From Prevotella sp. (GTDB taxonomy: Bacteria; Bacteroidota; Bacteroidia; Bacteroidales; Bacteroidaceae): a DNA stretch of 39,227 nt. Within the stretch, counting starts at the first letter, position 1, and every line of letters starts with the position of its first letter. Positions 30,606 through 39,227 of the stretch are shown in pieces. The notes beneath the pieces were generated by a model. It was not told where the DNA came from. It was given only the letters and a program-made list of their open reading frames with translations, and ran no database searches. A program made the translations under genes and the position numbers. Location: contig JAFSKJ010000052.1 of the NCBI GenBank assembly GCA_017449025.1, positions 1 through 39,227 of the forward strand, in the 5' to 3' direction.

Positions 30606-33191
30606 TTATTGAATAAGGAATTTCAGTATCTCTTTCATCACCGCCTGCTGCTGCCCCTCATCCTTGATACACTCAAAGGGGAACCCAAGTGCAATAGAGC
30701 GGAAGTTGTTGCTGCTGTAGGCCACGGCGGCGCTGCTGCCGCCGGCATAGGTCATTGCCGTGGTGGCGCCGACTGTTGGCTGCACAATATCGGGCCACTG
30801 GGCGGCATAGTGGTGCTCGTTTAGATTGCGGTAGAAGTCGAACGTCCGGCTCATGCCGCTCACAGTCTCGCTCTGTGAGGAGTCCTTGCCTCCAGAGCCG
30901 CACTTCAGCACCTGTGCCATGAACTGCCGCTCGCTGTCAGCAATCATGTCGCTGGCTATATTGGCTCCGCTCACCATCAGTGCCCCACCCTTGGCGGCAT
31001 AGTCGTACAGCAGCCTTTGCATAGCTGGTGTAAAGGTCTTGTACTTTATCAGACTATGGCCGTCGTTACACTCCAGGCCCAAGATGATGTCGACCATGTG
31101 GTAACGATCCAACGGTAATGCCCCGCCGTCAAGCCATTCGCGCGAACAGCTCACGATATTGTATTCTCCAGCAGCCTTTATGGCAGTGGCGTGTGTGCGT
31201 ATGTAGTTGAAGTCGTTGCCGCCAATGAACATACCGGCAAGCTCTGTTTCGCCGTAACCCAGTCCGCTCTCGTCTTCGCGCCCCACATGGTTGCGGTTGA
31301 ACACCAGCTGGTGTCCGGCCCATCCTGCCGTACGGCCATAGGTCACCCCTGCGTCGGCTGCTATGTTGAAGCCCTGCAGCGAGTCGTTGTCGATGACGGC
31401 CGGCGACGACAGCCTGTGGAAGCCGTTGACTATAAGTATGGTCTTGGCAGCTCGCGGCTCGTAGCACGCCGACACCACTTCTGTGGGGAACGAACAGCCG
31501 CCCTTGTTAGTAGCCACCACCCGGAACGAGTAGAGCACTCCCGGCTCCAGCTTCAACGAATAACTGCTGTTGCGCACGAAGGTGCCGTTGTCGAAGCCTG
31601 CGCTGCCCGTGGCTGTGTAGACCACGAAGGCGGTAGCCTCTGCGTCGCGCTCCTGCGGATCATTGGTTGCTGTCCAGGTGAGGCGGGCTTCACCCTTGCG
31701 CCCTAACTCCACCTTTATGTTCTGCGGGGCCAAGGGAGCTATCTCGTAGTGGCGCTCGCCATGCATGTTGCAGACATAGTGAAGCAAGGTCTTGTATATT
31801 GAGCGTGCCAGTGTGAACTTGAAGTCGGGGTCCTGACCGTAGCGCATGTCTGGGAAGTTCTGGTGCGACAGCGTCTCGAAGATGGCGCTGGGCACCTCCG
31901 GCAAACGGGTCTCCGAGTAGTTGCGGTCGTAGAGTTGCCGCACCACCCAGTTCCCGTAGCGGGCTTTCAAGTCGCGGGAGGCATTGTTAAGCAAGCTTGA
32001 TGCCAGCACTCCTGAAGCAGCGCGCGACAGTCCGGAGCGGAAGTGTGTGGAGCCGTTCTTCTCTGTGGTATATATTCCCAATGAGCCAAAAATGGAGCGG
32101 CCGTCGGGAGCATAGCCCGCATCGCTGTGTACGGCCAGCGACAGCTCAAGTGGCACTCTCAGGCCCACGGTGTCAGGGAAATAGCATGAGCCGCCCGCCA
32201 CGTAGTTCAGCGAGTGTGAGCGGGTGTTGATGTCATCCTTGTAGTCGTTTTGGTGTACGTAGAGACTGTATGGCATACCCATCCACTGTGTGCTGTAGCG
32301 CGCACCCTCAAGGCACCTCGGCAGTCCGCTCACTTCTCCGCCACGCTCAATGTTGCCCATGCCGCCGCCAAAGCGCACAGCATCGGCAGTCACCACGCCG
32401 TGGTGGCGGCTGCGGTTGGTCAGTGTAACGCGGTTATACTGGTTGCAGCCTTTGTCGAAGTCGAAGGTCCCTAAATAGACCCAGGTAGAGCCACCCATCA
32501 GCTGGTTGACGTGGAACTCTGTCTTCTGCCCCTTGTGCCATACTGTATAGTTGGCATCGTCAATACCGTCGTCAACCGTCTGGTAGCTCACGTACACGGC
32601 ATACCGCCCGGCTTCAGGCAGGTTGGGCTGATAGCTTATCTGGCTGTACTTCGACTTGCTGCTTGTGGTCCTGGCCTGACGTGCGGTGCCTGCAGTGAAA
32701 GGGTTCTCGCCATCGTAGTACTTACCGCCATGCACGGCGAAGCCCGGCCTTGGAGCATCAGTCCAAGGGTACTTTATGTCCGATTCTATATAGTTAATCA
32801 GCCGCGTGTGGTCATCGTTGTCGACAATCACCTCGTGGCGCTGCCAGTCGCGTTCACGCGGTGTGAAGACAACGGCTCCCGCATTCTCAAGCATGGGTAT
32901 AAGGTAGGGCACCACGATGGTCTGAGTGTACAAGTCCTCGTTGGTGCAGAAGAGTGTGGGGCGCTGCCACTGCCAGCCTCCCTTCTCAGCGTCGTAGTAG
33001 CGGCCGTGGCTGGCCCAAATGGCTATGTGCCTGCCGTCGAGACCCTTAGTAACCTTGTAGGGCTTCGACACATTCTTTACCCAAGGTTCGCCGTCATAGT
33101 CTCTGCCGCCCCATGACTGGGCATGTACCCTCATCACACTGAGCACCGTGAACACTACGGTCAATAATCTGACAAACCTTGCACCTTTCAT
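30606..33191 (-). CDS. Secreted amidase-like protein with golvesin-type and fibronectin III domains
   Basis: An 861-residue exported protein (signal MKGARFVRLLTVVFTVLSVMRVHA). A family-3 N-acetylmuramoyl-L-alanine amidase fold seems split around an insert. H62 (ASHGRYY), E85 (CTNEDLYTQ) and H355 (LSLAVHSDAGY) match the zinc ligands, and E439 (PSAIFETLSHQN) matches the catalytic Glu. Residues about 178-275 form a golvesin/Xly-like carbohydrate-binding module (WVYLGTFDF, VVTADAVRFGGG). A fibronectin III domain lies at about 488-577. The last about 280 residues (ILIVNGFHRLSSP, KGGALMVSGANIASD) look like a class I amidotransferase or flavodoxin-type domain. Similar proteins are sometimes named xanthan lyase; I think that name is misleading. 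It acts on the cell envelope or outside the cell by inference. It starts 2 bases after the acyltransferase gene. Confidence 0.85.
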   Translation of the reverse strand: MKGARFVRLLTVVFTVLSVMRVHAQSWGGRDYDGEPWVKNVSKPYKVTKGLDGRHIAIWASHGRYYDAEKGGWQWQRPTLFCTNEDLYTQTIVVPYLIPMLENAGAVVFTPRERDWQRHEVIVDNDDHTRLINYIESDIKYPWTDAPRPGFAVHGGKYYDGENPFTAGTARQARTTSSKSKYSQISYQPNLPEAGRYAVYVSYQTVDDGIDDANYTVWHKGQKTEFHVNQLMGGSTWVYLGTFDFDKGCNQYNRVTLTNRSRHHGVVTADAVRFGGGMGNIERGGEVSGLPRCLEGARYSTQWMGMPYSLYVHQNDYKDDINTRSHSLNYVAGGSCYFPDTVGLRVPLELSLAVHSDAGYAPDGRSIFGSLGIYTTEKNGSTHFRSGLSRAASGVLASSLLNNASRDLKARYGNWVVRQLYDRNYSETRLPEVPSAIFETLSHQNFPDMRYGQDPDFKFTLARSIYKTLLHYVCNMHGERHYEIAPLAPQNIKVELGRKGEARLTWTATNDPQERDAEATAFVVYTATGSAGFDNGTFVRNSSYSLKLEPGVLYSFRVVATNKGGCSFPTEVVSACYEPRAAKTILIVNGFHRLSSPAVIDNDSLQGFNIAADAGVTYGRTAGWAGHQLVFNRNHVGREDESGLGYGETELAGMFIGGNDFNYIRTHATAIKAAGEYNIVSCSREWLDGGALPLDRYHMVDIILGLECNDGHSLIKYKTFTPAMQRLLYDYAAKGGALMVSGANIASDMIADSERQFMAQVLKCGSGGKDSSQSETVSGMSRTFDFYRNLNEHHYAAQWPDIVQPTVGATTAMTYAGGSSAAVAYSSNNFRSIALGFPFECIKDEGQQQAVMKEILKFLIQ

Positions 33192-33193
33192 TA

Positions 33194-33745
33194 TTATATA
33201 GAGAAGTTTTCGGGCTTCTTGCCGCGGAAGTCCTTGAAGTACTGCTTTATCTCGTTCATCTGCTGCTCCAGATTGCCGTCGGGAATGATGGTCTTGGTGC
33301 ACTGGATAAGCCGACGCTCATAGTCCAGGCCGTAGAGCAGTATGGGTATGCCTGCCTTCAAAGCAATGTAGTAGAAACCCTTCTTCCATTCCTTGGCTGT
33401 CGAGCGCGTGCCCTCGGGCGTTATGCATAGGTGGAATTCGCTGGCTGCCTTGGCAGTCTCAGCCATGGCGTCTGTCATGCTCGTCTTCTTCTGCCTGTAA
33501 ACAGGTATTCCGCCAAGATGGCGGAAAAGCATGCCCAAAGGCCAGAAGAACCACTCTTTCTTCATCAAGAAGTTGCTCTTCATACCTTCGGCGCCCACGT
33601 AAATCTGCCCCATAAGGAAGTCCCAGTTGCTGGTGTGCGGAGCCAGACATATTATATACTTGTCGGGGTGTGGCTCCGTCACATCCTTTTTCCACCCCAT
33701 CTTGCGGTAAAGCAGCCAGCTGCAAAACGTTCGCCACATCGCCAT
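33194..33745 (-). CDS. PlsC-family acyltransferase
   Basis: A 183-residue lysophospholipid/glycerol-phosphate acyltransferase-like protein. HTSNWD (about 37-42) is the HX4D catalytic motif, GGIPVYRQKK the second block, and TPEGTRS the phosphate-binding block. It is shorter than PlsC (about 240) and lacks a clear N-terminal membrane helix, a form common in Bacteroidetes. The substrate is not fixed. Stop and next start are 2 bases apart, so it is translationally coupled to the amidase-like gene. Confidence 0.88.
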   Translation of the reverse strand: MAMWRTFCSWLLYRKMGWKKDVTEPHPDKYIICLAPHTSNWDFLMGQIYVGAEGMKSNFLMKKEWFFWPLGMLFRHLGGIPVYRQKKTSMTDAMAETAKAASEFHLCITPEGTRSTAKEWKKGFYYIALKAGIPILLYGLDYERRLIQCTKTIIPDGNLEQQMNEIKQYFKDFRGKKPENFSI

Positions 33746-33754
33746 CTCTGTTGA

Positions 33755-34027
33755 TTAGAGGAGATTGTTAATGTTAATGATAATGTCGTCTACCTCTGCA
33801 TTGAACTTTTCACGCAGATCTCTGTAATAGTCGGAGGCCTTCATGCCAGGCTCCGGATGACCAACCCTGCTAACGAAGTTACTCTGCATCTTGATAATAC
33901 GGAACAGCACAGCATCGCTATTGTCTTTGTTCTTCGATGGGCCATAAAGCGATGCGGCTACGCACTCTGCAAAGAGGTCTGCGCAGATAAGGTTGATTGC
34001 ACGTTTTAATGTTCTCTTGTTTGCCAT
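33755..34027 (-). CDS. Conserved hypothetical protein, 90 residues
   Basis: First gene of the minus-strand operon. MANKRTLKRAINLICADLFAECVAASLYG begins a helical protein with a conserved-looking RVGHPEPGMKASDYYRDLREKFNAEVDDIIININNLL end. There is no signal peptide. I do not recognise a family with known function. The frame extends to 34102, but the promoter at 34057-34088 lies inside that part, so ATG 34027 is the start. Confidence 0.8.
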   Translation of the reverse strand: MANKRTLKRAINLICADLFAECVAASLYGPSKNKDNSDAVLFRIIKMQSNFVSRVGHPEPGMKASDYYRDLREKFNAEVDDIIININNLL

Positions 34028-34056
34028 ATTTAATCCCCGTTTATTGGTTGATAGGG

Positions 34057-34088
34057 CAAAGATACAACATTTTCCCCATACTTCCAAA
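34057..34088 (-). promoter_or_regulatory. Promoter of the six-gene minus-strand operon
   Basis: On the minus strand, TTTG (34088-34085), 20 bases and TATCTTTG (34064-34057), 29 bases before the ATG at 34027. Confidence 0.75.
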
Positions 34089-34136
34089 TTTTTCCCAAAC
34101 ATTTTTCAGAGAAAATTGTTAGGTGAGCATGGTTTG

Positions 34137-34208
34137 TACACCCGTAGGGAATCGAACCCTAATCTGAAGAACCGGAATCTTCCATTCTATCCATTGAACT
34201 ACGGGTGC
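34137..34208 (-). tRNA. tRNA-Arg(CCG)
   Basis: A 72-nt cloverleaf on the minus strand. Acceptor GCACCCG pairs with CGGGTGT and the discriminator is A. The anticodon arm GAAGATTCCGGTTCTTC gives CCG. The T-loop region is GGGTTCGATTCCC. CCA is not encoded. It lies upstream of the six-gene operon, which has its own promoter. Confidence 0.95.
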
Positions 34209-34228
34209 TCCTATCTCGGATACGGGTG

Positions 34229-34257
34229 CAAAGTTACTACAATAAAACGAGAAACAA
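34229..34257 (-). promoter_or_regulatory. Promoter of tRNA-Arg
   Basis: On the minus strand, TTG (34257-34255), 18 bases and TAACTTTG (34236-34229), 20 bases before the tRNA 5' end. Confidence 0.7.
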
Positions 34258-34366
34258 GAAGAAGCGGTGATATAATTAATTTCTTTTAAGGATTGCCCTT
34301 TTGGCGCAAATAGTTAGCAAAAGTCAAGAAAAACTTACATATTGCAAAATTATTTCACGTTTTCCA

Positions 34367-34396
34367 TTGCATTTTAATTTTTATTCTGTAACTTTG
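34367..34396 (+). promoter_or_regulatory. Promoter of asnA
   Basis: TTG (34367-34369), 19 bases, then TAACTTTG (34389-34396), 29 bases before the ATG. Confidence 0.78.
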
Positions 34397-34425
34397 CGCC
34401 CTGAATCGTAAAAACCGAAACAAAT

Positions 34426-35463
34426 ATGAGTAACATCATCAAGCCCATCAACTATAAGGCTCTGCTCGACATGAAGCAGACCGAGCAGGGCATCAAACTT
34501 ATCAAGGAGTTTTTCCAGCAAAACCTTTCCACTGAATTGCGGCTACGCCGCGTTACAGCCCCACTCTTCGTGCTGAAGGGGCTGGGCATCAATGACGACC
34601 TGAACGGCGTGGAGCGCGCCGTCACCTTCCCAATCAAGGATCTGGGCGACGCACAGGCCGAGGTGGTCCACTCCCTGGCAAAGTGGAAGAGGCTGTCACT
34701 GTCCGAATACAGCATAGAGCCGGGCTACGGCATATACACCGACATGAACGCCATACGCGCCGACGAGGAGCTGGACAACCTGCACTCACTTTACGTGGAC
34801 CAGTGGGACTGGGAGGCCGTCATACGCCGTGAGGACCGCACGGTGAGATTCCTGAAAAACGTGGTGGAGCGCATTTATGCTGCAATACGCCGTACGGAAT
34901 ATCTGGTGTGCGAGACCTATCCACAGGTGAAGCCTTTCCTGCCGGAGAAAATTCACTTCATCCACGCCGAAGAGCTGTTGCGCATGTACCCCGACAAGAC
35001 TCCCAAGGAGCGCGAGGATGCCATCTGCGAGGCTTACGGAGCCGTGTTCATCATAGGCATCGGCGGCAAACTGGCCAACGGCGAGAAGCACGACGGCCGC
35101 GCTCCCGACTACGACGACTGGTCAACGGTGGCCGAGGACGGACGCTGCGGGCTTAACGGCGACATCCTGATATGGTATCCGGTGCTGAGACGTTCCTTCG
35201 AACTGTCATCGATGGGAATACGCGTCGACAAGGAGTCGCTCTTACGACAGCTGAAGATTGAGGGTATGGAAGACCGCGAGCAGCTGTTCTTCCACAAGCA
35301 ACTGCTCAACGACAAGCTGCCTCTCTCAATAGGCGGTGGCATAGGACAGAGCAGACTTTGCATGGTGCTGCTGCACAAGGCCCACATCGGTGAGATACAG
35401 GCTTCAATATGGCCCGACGAAATGAGAAAGGAATGCCGCAAGCTCGGCATGCCGCTTATATAA
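34426..35463 (+). CDS. asnA: Aspartate-ammonia ligase (asparagine synthetase A)
   Basis: A 345-residue enzyme that makes asparagine from aspartate, ammonia and ATP. It is full length compared with the E. coli protein (330). TEQGIKLIKEFFQQNLSTELRLRRVTAPLFV, GINDDLNGVERAVTF, YTDMNAIRADEELDNLHSLYVDQWDWE and LSIGGGIGQSRLCMVLLHKAHIGEIQASIWP are class II synthetase-fold motifs characteristic of AsnA. It is monocistronic with its own promoter and is followed by the palindrome-rich region at 35464. Confidence 0.96.
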   Translation: MSNIIKPINYKALLDMKQTEQGIKLIKEFFQQNLSTELRLRRVTAPLFVLKGLGINDDLNGVERAVTFPIKDLGDAQAEVVHSLAKWKRLSLSEYSIEPGYGIYTDMNAIRADEELDNLHSLYVDQWDWEAVIRREDRTVRFLKNVVERIYAAIRRTEYLVCETYPQVKPFLPEKIHFIHAEELLRMYPDKTPKEREDAICEAYGAVFIIGIGGKLANGEKHDGRAPDYDDWSTVAEDGRCGLNGDILIWYPVLRRSFELSSMGIRVDKESLLRQLKIEGMEDREQLFFHKQLLNDKLPLSIGGGIGQSRLCMVLLHKAHIGEIQASIWPDEMRKECRKLGMPLI

Positions 35464-35539
35464 TTTTAAGCAGAGTGCTTTCCACTGTGATTTTTACTTT
35501 CCGGGGGTCGACACGCCCCCCGGCATCCTATTGAGAGGA

Positions 35540-35580
35540 GACGCTCTCAGCGTCTTTTCAACCGCAGGTCGTATATTTTC
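35540..35580 (+). repeat. 41-bp direct repeat, copy 1
   Basis: Identical in all 41 positions to 35785-35825. It begins with GACGCTCTCAGCGTC, continues TTTTCAACCGCAGGTCG and ends in an AT tail. Confidence 0.9.
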
Positions 35581-35784
35581 GTGCTGTGCGGTTGAACTGC
35601 AGTATGACCGCAACGCGGTCACCTCTCAATAACCGGGTGGTGCGAAGCACCCCCGGAGAAGCTGAGGGGAGGACAACGACCCTAAAGGGGTCGCCCAATA
35701 CTGCTGCTGGGGCACTCTTTCAGAGTGCATTCCGCAGCTTTCATTTGTCCGCTGGTCCTTCGGACACTACGGTTACTGAGCGAA

Positions 35785-35825
35785 GACGCTCTCAGCGTCT
35801 TTTCAACCGCAGGTCGTATATTTTC
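35785..35825 (+). repeat. 41-bp direct repeat, copy 2
   Basis: Second copy, 245 bp downstream of the first. Its left flank, containing ccttcggac, is also found at 20.64 kb. Confidence 0.9.
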
Positions 35826-35990
35826 CAAGTTATTTTTTTAGTTACTAAGCGTAAACAAGGCCATAGAAGAAACATTAGAATTAGCAAAGAAAACCTTATT
35901 CCAGAACTCTCCTGAGGAGAGAAATTAAGGAAAAAAGGCCGAAAAGGTATTTTTTTTGTTGAAAAATTCGTCTTTTTCAGATTTTATTCA

Positions 35991-35998
35991 TATCTTTG
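35991..35998 (+). promoter_or_regulatory. -7 box of manC-gmd
   Basis: TATCTTTG, 29 bases before the manC ATG. A TTCG at 35967-35970 is at the right distance for a weak -33 element. Confidence 0.6.
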
Positions 35999-36027
35999 CA
36001 AATCAATTCTCTTAAGACATCGATTCT

Positions 36028-37095
36028 ATGGCTAAACTAAACAACCACCTCGTGATTATGGCTGGCGGCGTAGGCAGCCGCTTTTGGCCTATGAGCACCG
36101 CTGAGCGCCCTAAACAGTTCATCGACGTGATGGGAGTTGGCAAAACACTGCTACAGCTCACCGTGGAACGCTTCGGCAATCTCATACCGGCAGAGAATGT
36201 TTGGGTAGTAACCAATAAGGACTATGCTGAGACAGTTAAGGAGCAGCTACCCAACGTACCCGCAGGAAACATACTCTGCGAGCCATGCCGTAGAAACACG
36301 GCTCCATGCATAGCCTACGTGAGCTGGCGCATAAAGAGCAAGGACTCGAAGGCGAACATTGTGGTGACGCCAAGCGACCATGTGGTAATGAACACTCCTG
36401 AGTTCCAGAGGGTTATAAGAGAGTGCATGCTCTTTACCAGCGAGAGCGACGCCATAGTAACCCTCGGCATGAAGCCAAACCGCCCTGAAACGGGCTACGG
36501 ATACATACAGGGCGACCTGTCGGCAAGCACGCTGCGAAACAAGGAGATATTCCGCGTTGACAGTTTCCACGAGAAGCCTGACCTGCAAACGGCGCAGCAA
36601 TACATCAAGAACAACAGCTTCTTCTGGAATGCAGGCATCTTCATCTGGAACGTGCATACCATAGTCAACGCATTCCGCATGTACCAGCCAATGCTGGCCA
36701 AGACATTCGAATCGATGAACAGCATCTACGGCACCGACAAGGAGCAGGAAGTGGTAAATGAGGTGTTCCCCGAATGCCAGAACATATCCGTTGACTATGC
36801 CATAATGGAAAAAGCCGAGGAAATCTACGTATGCCCGGCCGACTTCGGGTGGAGCGACCTCGGCACTTGGGGGTCGCTGCTTCAGCAAAGCCACAAGGAC
36901 CTCTACGGTAACGCCCTAATAGGACCGGACATTGCCATGTTCGAAAGCCACAACTGCATTGTACACACCACCCAGGAGAAGCGAGTGGTGGTGCAGGGAC
37001 TTGACGGCTACATTGTTGCAGAGAATAACGACACCTTATTAATATGTAAGCTCTCTGAAGAGCAGAGAATAAAACAATTCAGTGAGAGAAAATGA
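36028..37095 (+). CDS. manC: Mannose-1-phosphate guanylyltransferase
   Basis: A 355-residue cytosolic enzyme making GDP-mannose from mannose 1-phosphate and [24 protein letters not shown] (about 11-31) is the pyrophosphorylase signature. [39 protein letters not shown] and [14 protein letters not shown] follow in the family order. The C-terminal mannose-6-phosphate isomerase domain of bifunctional ManC is absent. The ATGA overlap with gmd shows translational coupling. Confidence 0.95.
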   Translation: MAKLNNHLVIMAGGVGSRFWPMSTAERPKQFIDVMGVGKTLLQLTVERFGNLIPAENVWVVTNKDYAETVKEQLPNVPAGNILCEPCRRNTAPCIAYVSWRIKSKDSKANIVVTPSDHVVMNTPEFQRVIRECMLFTSESDAIVTLGMKPNRPETGYGYIQGDLSASTLRNKEIFRVDSFHEKPDLQTAQQYIKNNSFFWNAGIFIWNVHTIVNAFRMYQPMLAKTFESMNSIYGTDKEQEVVNEVFPECQNISVDYAIMEKAEEIYVCPADFGWSDLGTWGSLLQQSHKDLYGNALIGPDIAMFESHNCIVHTTQEKRVVVQGLDGYIVAENNDTLLICKLSEEQRIKQFSERK

Positions 37096-38162
37096 CAAAG
37101 ACAGCACTTATAACTGGCATCACAGGTCAGGACGGATCATATCTGGCCGAGTTTCTAATTGACAAAGGCTACGAGGTGCACGGCCTTATGCGCCGCTCAT
37201 CGTCGTTCAACACGGGGCGCATTGAGCACTTGTACCTTGATGAGTGGGTACGCGACATGAAGAAGAAGCGGCTCGTAAACCTGCACTGGGCCGACATGAC
37301 CGACTCCTCGTCGCTCATCCGCATCATATCCAAGGTCCGCCCCGACGAAATATACAACCTTGCAGCGCAAAGCCACGTCAAGGTGTCGTTCGACGTGCCT
37401 GAGTACACCGCAGACACCGACGCCAACGGCGTGCTGCGACTGCTGGAGGCTGTGCGCATTGCCGGCCTGGCAGACACCTGCCGCATATACCAGGCATCCA
37501 CCAGCGAGCTTTACGGCAAGGTACAGGAGGTGCCGCAGTCGGAGACAACCCCCTTCTACCCCCGCTCACCCTACGCCGTGGCCAAGCTCTACGGCTTCTG
37601 GATTATGAAGAACTACCGCGAGTCATACGGTATGTTCTGCTGCAACGGAATACTCTTCAACCACGAGAGCGAACGCCGCGGCGAGACTTTCGTAACCCGC
37701 AAAATCACACTGGCTGCGGCGCGAATAGCACAGGGCTACCAAGACAAGCTCTACTTAGGCAACCTAAACTCGCTTCGCGACTGGGGTTATGCCAAGGACT
37801 ACATTGAGTGCATGTGGCTAATACTGCAGCAGCCAGAGCCGGATGACTTTGTGATAGCCACCGGCGAATACCACACCGTTCGCGAGTTCTGCACACTTGC
37901 ATTCCACGAAGCAGGCATAGACCTTGAGTGGCGCGGCGACGGCATCGACGAGAAAGGCTATGACAAGAGCACAGGCCGAGCACTGGTAGAGGTTGACCCC
38001 AAGTACTTCCGGCCAGCAGAGGTTGACCAGCTCTTGGGCAATCCTGCCAAGGCCAAGGCGCAGTTAGGATGGAACCCGCAAAAGACAAGCTTCGAGAACC
38101 TGGTGAAAATCATGGTAAACCACGACATGAAGTTTGTCAGGAAGCTGTTCCTGAAAGCATAG
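37092..38162 (+). CDS. gmd: GDP-mannose 4,6-dehydratase
   Basis: A 356-residue short-chain dehydrogenase-fold enzyme converting GDP-mannose to GDP-4-keto-6-deoxymannose with [19 protein letters not shown] is the Rossmann loop. [44 protein letters not shown] and [11 protein letters not shown] (YxxxK catalytic pair) are typical of Gmd, as are [17 protein letters not shown] and [16 protein letters not shown]. The usual next step, GDP-fucose synthase, is not adjacent; the following gene is a surface lipoprotein. It therefore feeds fucose, rhamnose or other 6-deoxyhexose synthesis, not decided here. Confidence 0.95.
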   Translation: MTKTALITGITGQDGSYLAEFLIDKGYEVHGLMRRSSSFNTGRIEHLYLDEWVRDMKKKRLVNLHWADMTDSSSLIRIISKVRPDEIYNLAAQSHVKVSFDVPEYTADTDANGVLRLLEAVRIAGLADTCRIYQASTSELYGKVQEVPQSETTPFYPRSPYAVAKLYGFWIMKNYRESYGMFCCNGILFNHESERRGETFVTRKITLAAARIAQGYQDKLYLGNLNSLRDWGYAKDYIECMWLILQQPEPDDFVIATGEYHTVREFCTLAFHEAGIDLEWRGDGIDEKGYDKSTGRALVEVDPKYFRPAEVDQLLGNPAKAKAQLGWNPQKTSFENLVKIMVNHDMKFVRKLFLKA

Positions 38163-38213
38163 ATGGATGAGCAGTAGCCAGACAACAATGTTTAACTAAA
38201 CAATCCGATAATT

Positions 38214-39167
38214 ATGAAAAAAAAGTTTCTACTTTGGTGCCTCTGCATAGTTGCACTGACATCTTGCGAGAAGGTGGTGATGGACGTTCAGCAGACGGAC
38301 GTGCTGGAGAATTCAACAGCCGAAGGCGTTACTGTCAAGCTCCACGTAGCACAGTTAGAGAACCAGATGACCGTCAGCTCCACACGAGCACTGGTCGACG
38401 TGTCCGACGCATGCGAGCGTCTGAACTTCGTGGTCTTCAACAACGGGACAAAGGTAAAGAGCATATCGCAGAAGGCCGGCGACGAGGGCTTCGGCACGGT
38501 GAGCATGACCCTGCAGACGGGCACCTACCAGCTGATGGTACTTGCCCACAGCGGAAAGGCCAACCCCACCCTGTCCAACCCGGAGAAGGTTCAGTTCGAC
38601 AATACCGGCACAAGCTATTCCGACACCTTCTATTACTATGGCGACCTTGTGGTTAACGAGGCCGACGAGGAGGGGCAGGTGCAGTCGCACGACGTAAAGC
38701 TCGACCGCGCCGTGTCCATGTTCCGACTGGTCATCTACGATGCCATACCCGACAATGTGAGTCAGATCAGGATATGGTACGAGGGCGGCAGTGGCGCACT
38801 CAACACGGTGACTGGCTTCGGATGCGTTAAGTCGACACAATACGTGATGTACAATATGGCCGGTGTCACCAGTCCCCTTCAGCTTGAGGCCTACACGTTC
38901 CTCCATGCCGACGAGGGCGACCTGAGCATCATCGTAACAGCCTACGACGCTAACTCCAACATTGTCAAGTTGCGCGAGTTCTCTAACGTACCCATGAAGC
39001 GCAACCAGATTACCCAGTACTCCGGCAACTTCTTCACCACTAACAGCGGCTCCGACGACCCTGTCACTCCAGACGACCCTGTCAACCCCAACAACCCCGA
39101 TGCCAGCAGCGGCTTCACCTTTCACGTTGACACCGGCTGGGAAGGCCAGACCAACTTCACCTATTAG
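38214..39167 (+). CDS. Surface lipoprotein, probable FimB/Mfa2-family fimbrial protein
   Basis: A 317-residue predicted lipoprotein. MKKKFLLWCLCIVALTSC is a signal peptide with the lipid-attached Cys18. The body alternates short strands, with LNFVVFNNGTKVKSI, TGTYQLMVLAHSGKA, SHDVKLDRAVSMFRLVIYDAIPDNVSQIRI and LSIIVTAYDANSNIV in the order seen in FimB/Mfa2-like anchors of Bacteroidales fimbriae. A Pro/Asp repeat linker (DDPVTPDDPVNPNNPD) precedes a short end (FTFHVDTGWEGQTNFTY). No fimbrial operon is visible here because the window ends. Family assignment is moderate; lipoprotein status is strong. Confidence 0.7.
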   Translation: MKKKFLLWCLCIVALTSCEKVVMDVQQTDVLENSTAEGVTVKLHVAQLENQMTVSSTRALVDVSDACERLNFVVFNNGTKVKSISQKAGDEGFGTVSMTLQTGTYQLMVLAHSGKANPTLSNPEKVQFDNTGTSYSDTFYYYGDLVVNEADEEGQVQSHDVKLDRAVSMFRLVIYDAIPDNVSQIRIWYEGGSGALNTVTGFGCVKSTQYVMYNMAGVTSPLQLEAYTFLHADEGDLSIIVTAYDANSNIVKLREFSNVPMKRNQITQYSGNFFTTNSGSDDPVTPDDPVNPNNPDASSGFTFHVDTGWEGQTNFTY

Positions 39168-39205
39168 TAGAGTTTCTGCACGTGTTGGCACAGACATGAA
39201 AAGCG

Positions 39206-39227
39206 GCGCACTATTTGATTAGTGCGC
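39206..39227 (+). terminator. Hairpin at the window end
   Basis: GCGCACTA (39206-39213) and TAGTGCGC (39220-39227) pair perfectly around a 6-base loop, 38 bases after the lipoprotein stop. The following bases are outside the window, so a T run cannot be checked. Confidence 0.55.

Larger units (their letters stand above)
35464..35990. other. Palindrome-rich intergenic region between asnA and manC
   Basis: No gene is seen. A GC hairpin CCGGGGG/CCCCCGG (35501-35523) may help end asnA transcription but has no T run after it. Two identical 41-bp direct repeats (35540-35580 and 35785-35825), each starting with the palindrome GACGCTCTCAGCGTC, flank a mosaic of small palindromes: gaccgcaacgcggtc, ggtgcgaagcacc, cgaccctaaaggggtcg, gcactctttcagagtgc and gtccttcggac. 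Bases 35733-35825 match 20618-20706. Confidence 0.75.

Noticed and set aside
35501-35523. GC hairpin after asnA as an intrinsic terminator
   Set aside because: No T run follows on the plus strand, and it lies in a palindrome mosaic. I left it as part of that region.

Overview
The window looks like a chromosomal segment of a Bacteroidales bacterium, most probably a Prevotella-type genus. Evidence: promoters of the Bacteroidetes form (TTG or TTTG, about 19 bases, then TAnnTTTG) lie upstream of many genes; ssb is followed by a GldE-type gene; NspC, a clostripain-type lipoprotein, a golvesin-domain amidase and a probable FimB/Mfa2-type lipoprotein are present; and the intergenic DNA is rich in palindromes. 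Genus assignment is inference. There is no phage, plasmid or CRISPR array.

Layout. 0.3-4.4 kb: SPFH membrane protein (-), nspC, a four-tRNA cluster (Gly-Leu-Leu-Gly) and an unknown protein. 4.4-9.3 kb: ssb-gldE, then a divergent pair (clostripain-like lipoprotein and GH25 lysozyme) and a zinc-ribbon membrane protein. 9.3-11.9 kb (-): tRNA-Val, an NhaC antiporter and a nucleotidyltransferase-fold protein. 12-16 kb: etfB-etfA, an unlisted 59-residue membrane protein and acyl-CoA dehydrogenase. 16-20 kb (-): cellobiose phosphorylase and a GPH-type sugar symporter, a compact cellobiose-use operon. 20-24.2 kb (-): methylmalonyl-CoA epimerase, carboxyltransferase, a 50-residue protein and a biotin carrier, interrupted by a small GxxExxY cassette. 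24.2-27.5 kb: infC-rpmI-rplT and two tandem patatin-like genes. 27.5-34.2 kb (-): a six-gene operon (90-residue protein, acyltransferase, secreted amidase-like protein, 115-residue protein, YgiQ, PP2C-like protein) and tRNA-Arg. 34.4-39.2 kb: asnA, manC-gmd and a cell-surface lipoprotein.

How the genes work together. The etf/acyl-CoA dehydrogenase block and the methylmalonyl-CoA block fit succinate/propionate and acyl-CoA redox metabolism. The phosphorylase and symporter import cellobiose and split it phosphorolytically. manC and gmd make GDP-4-keto-6-deoxymannose for surface glycans.

The most unusual content is non-genic. (1) A 504-bp cassette with 28-bp terminal inverted repeats carries a decayed GxxExxY gene inside the methylmalonyl-CoA operon, and a gene-less version of the same ends lies in the next gap of that operon. 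(2) A nested-hairpin element occurs twice, 19 kb apart, with a compensatory base-pair swap in the inner stem. (3) Modular palindromic repeats are shared by the 20-kb and 35-kb intergenic regions. (4) A palindromic repeat appears to have been inserted in frame into the cellobiose phosphorylase gene.
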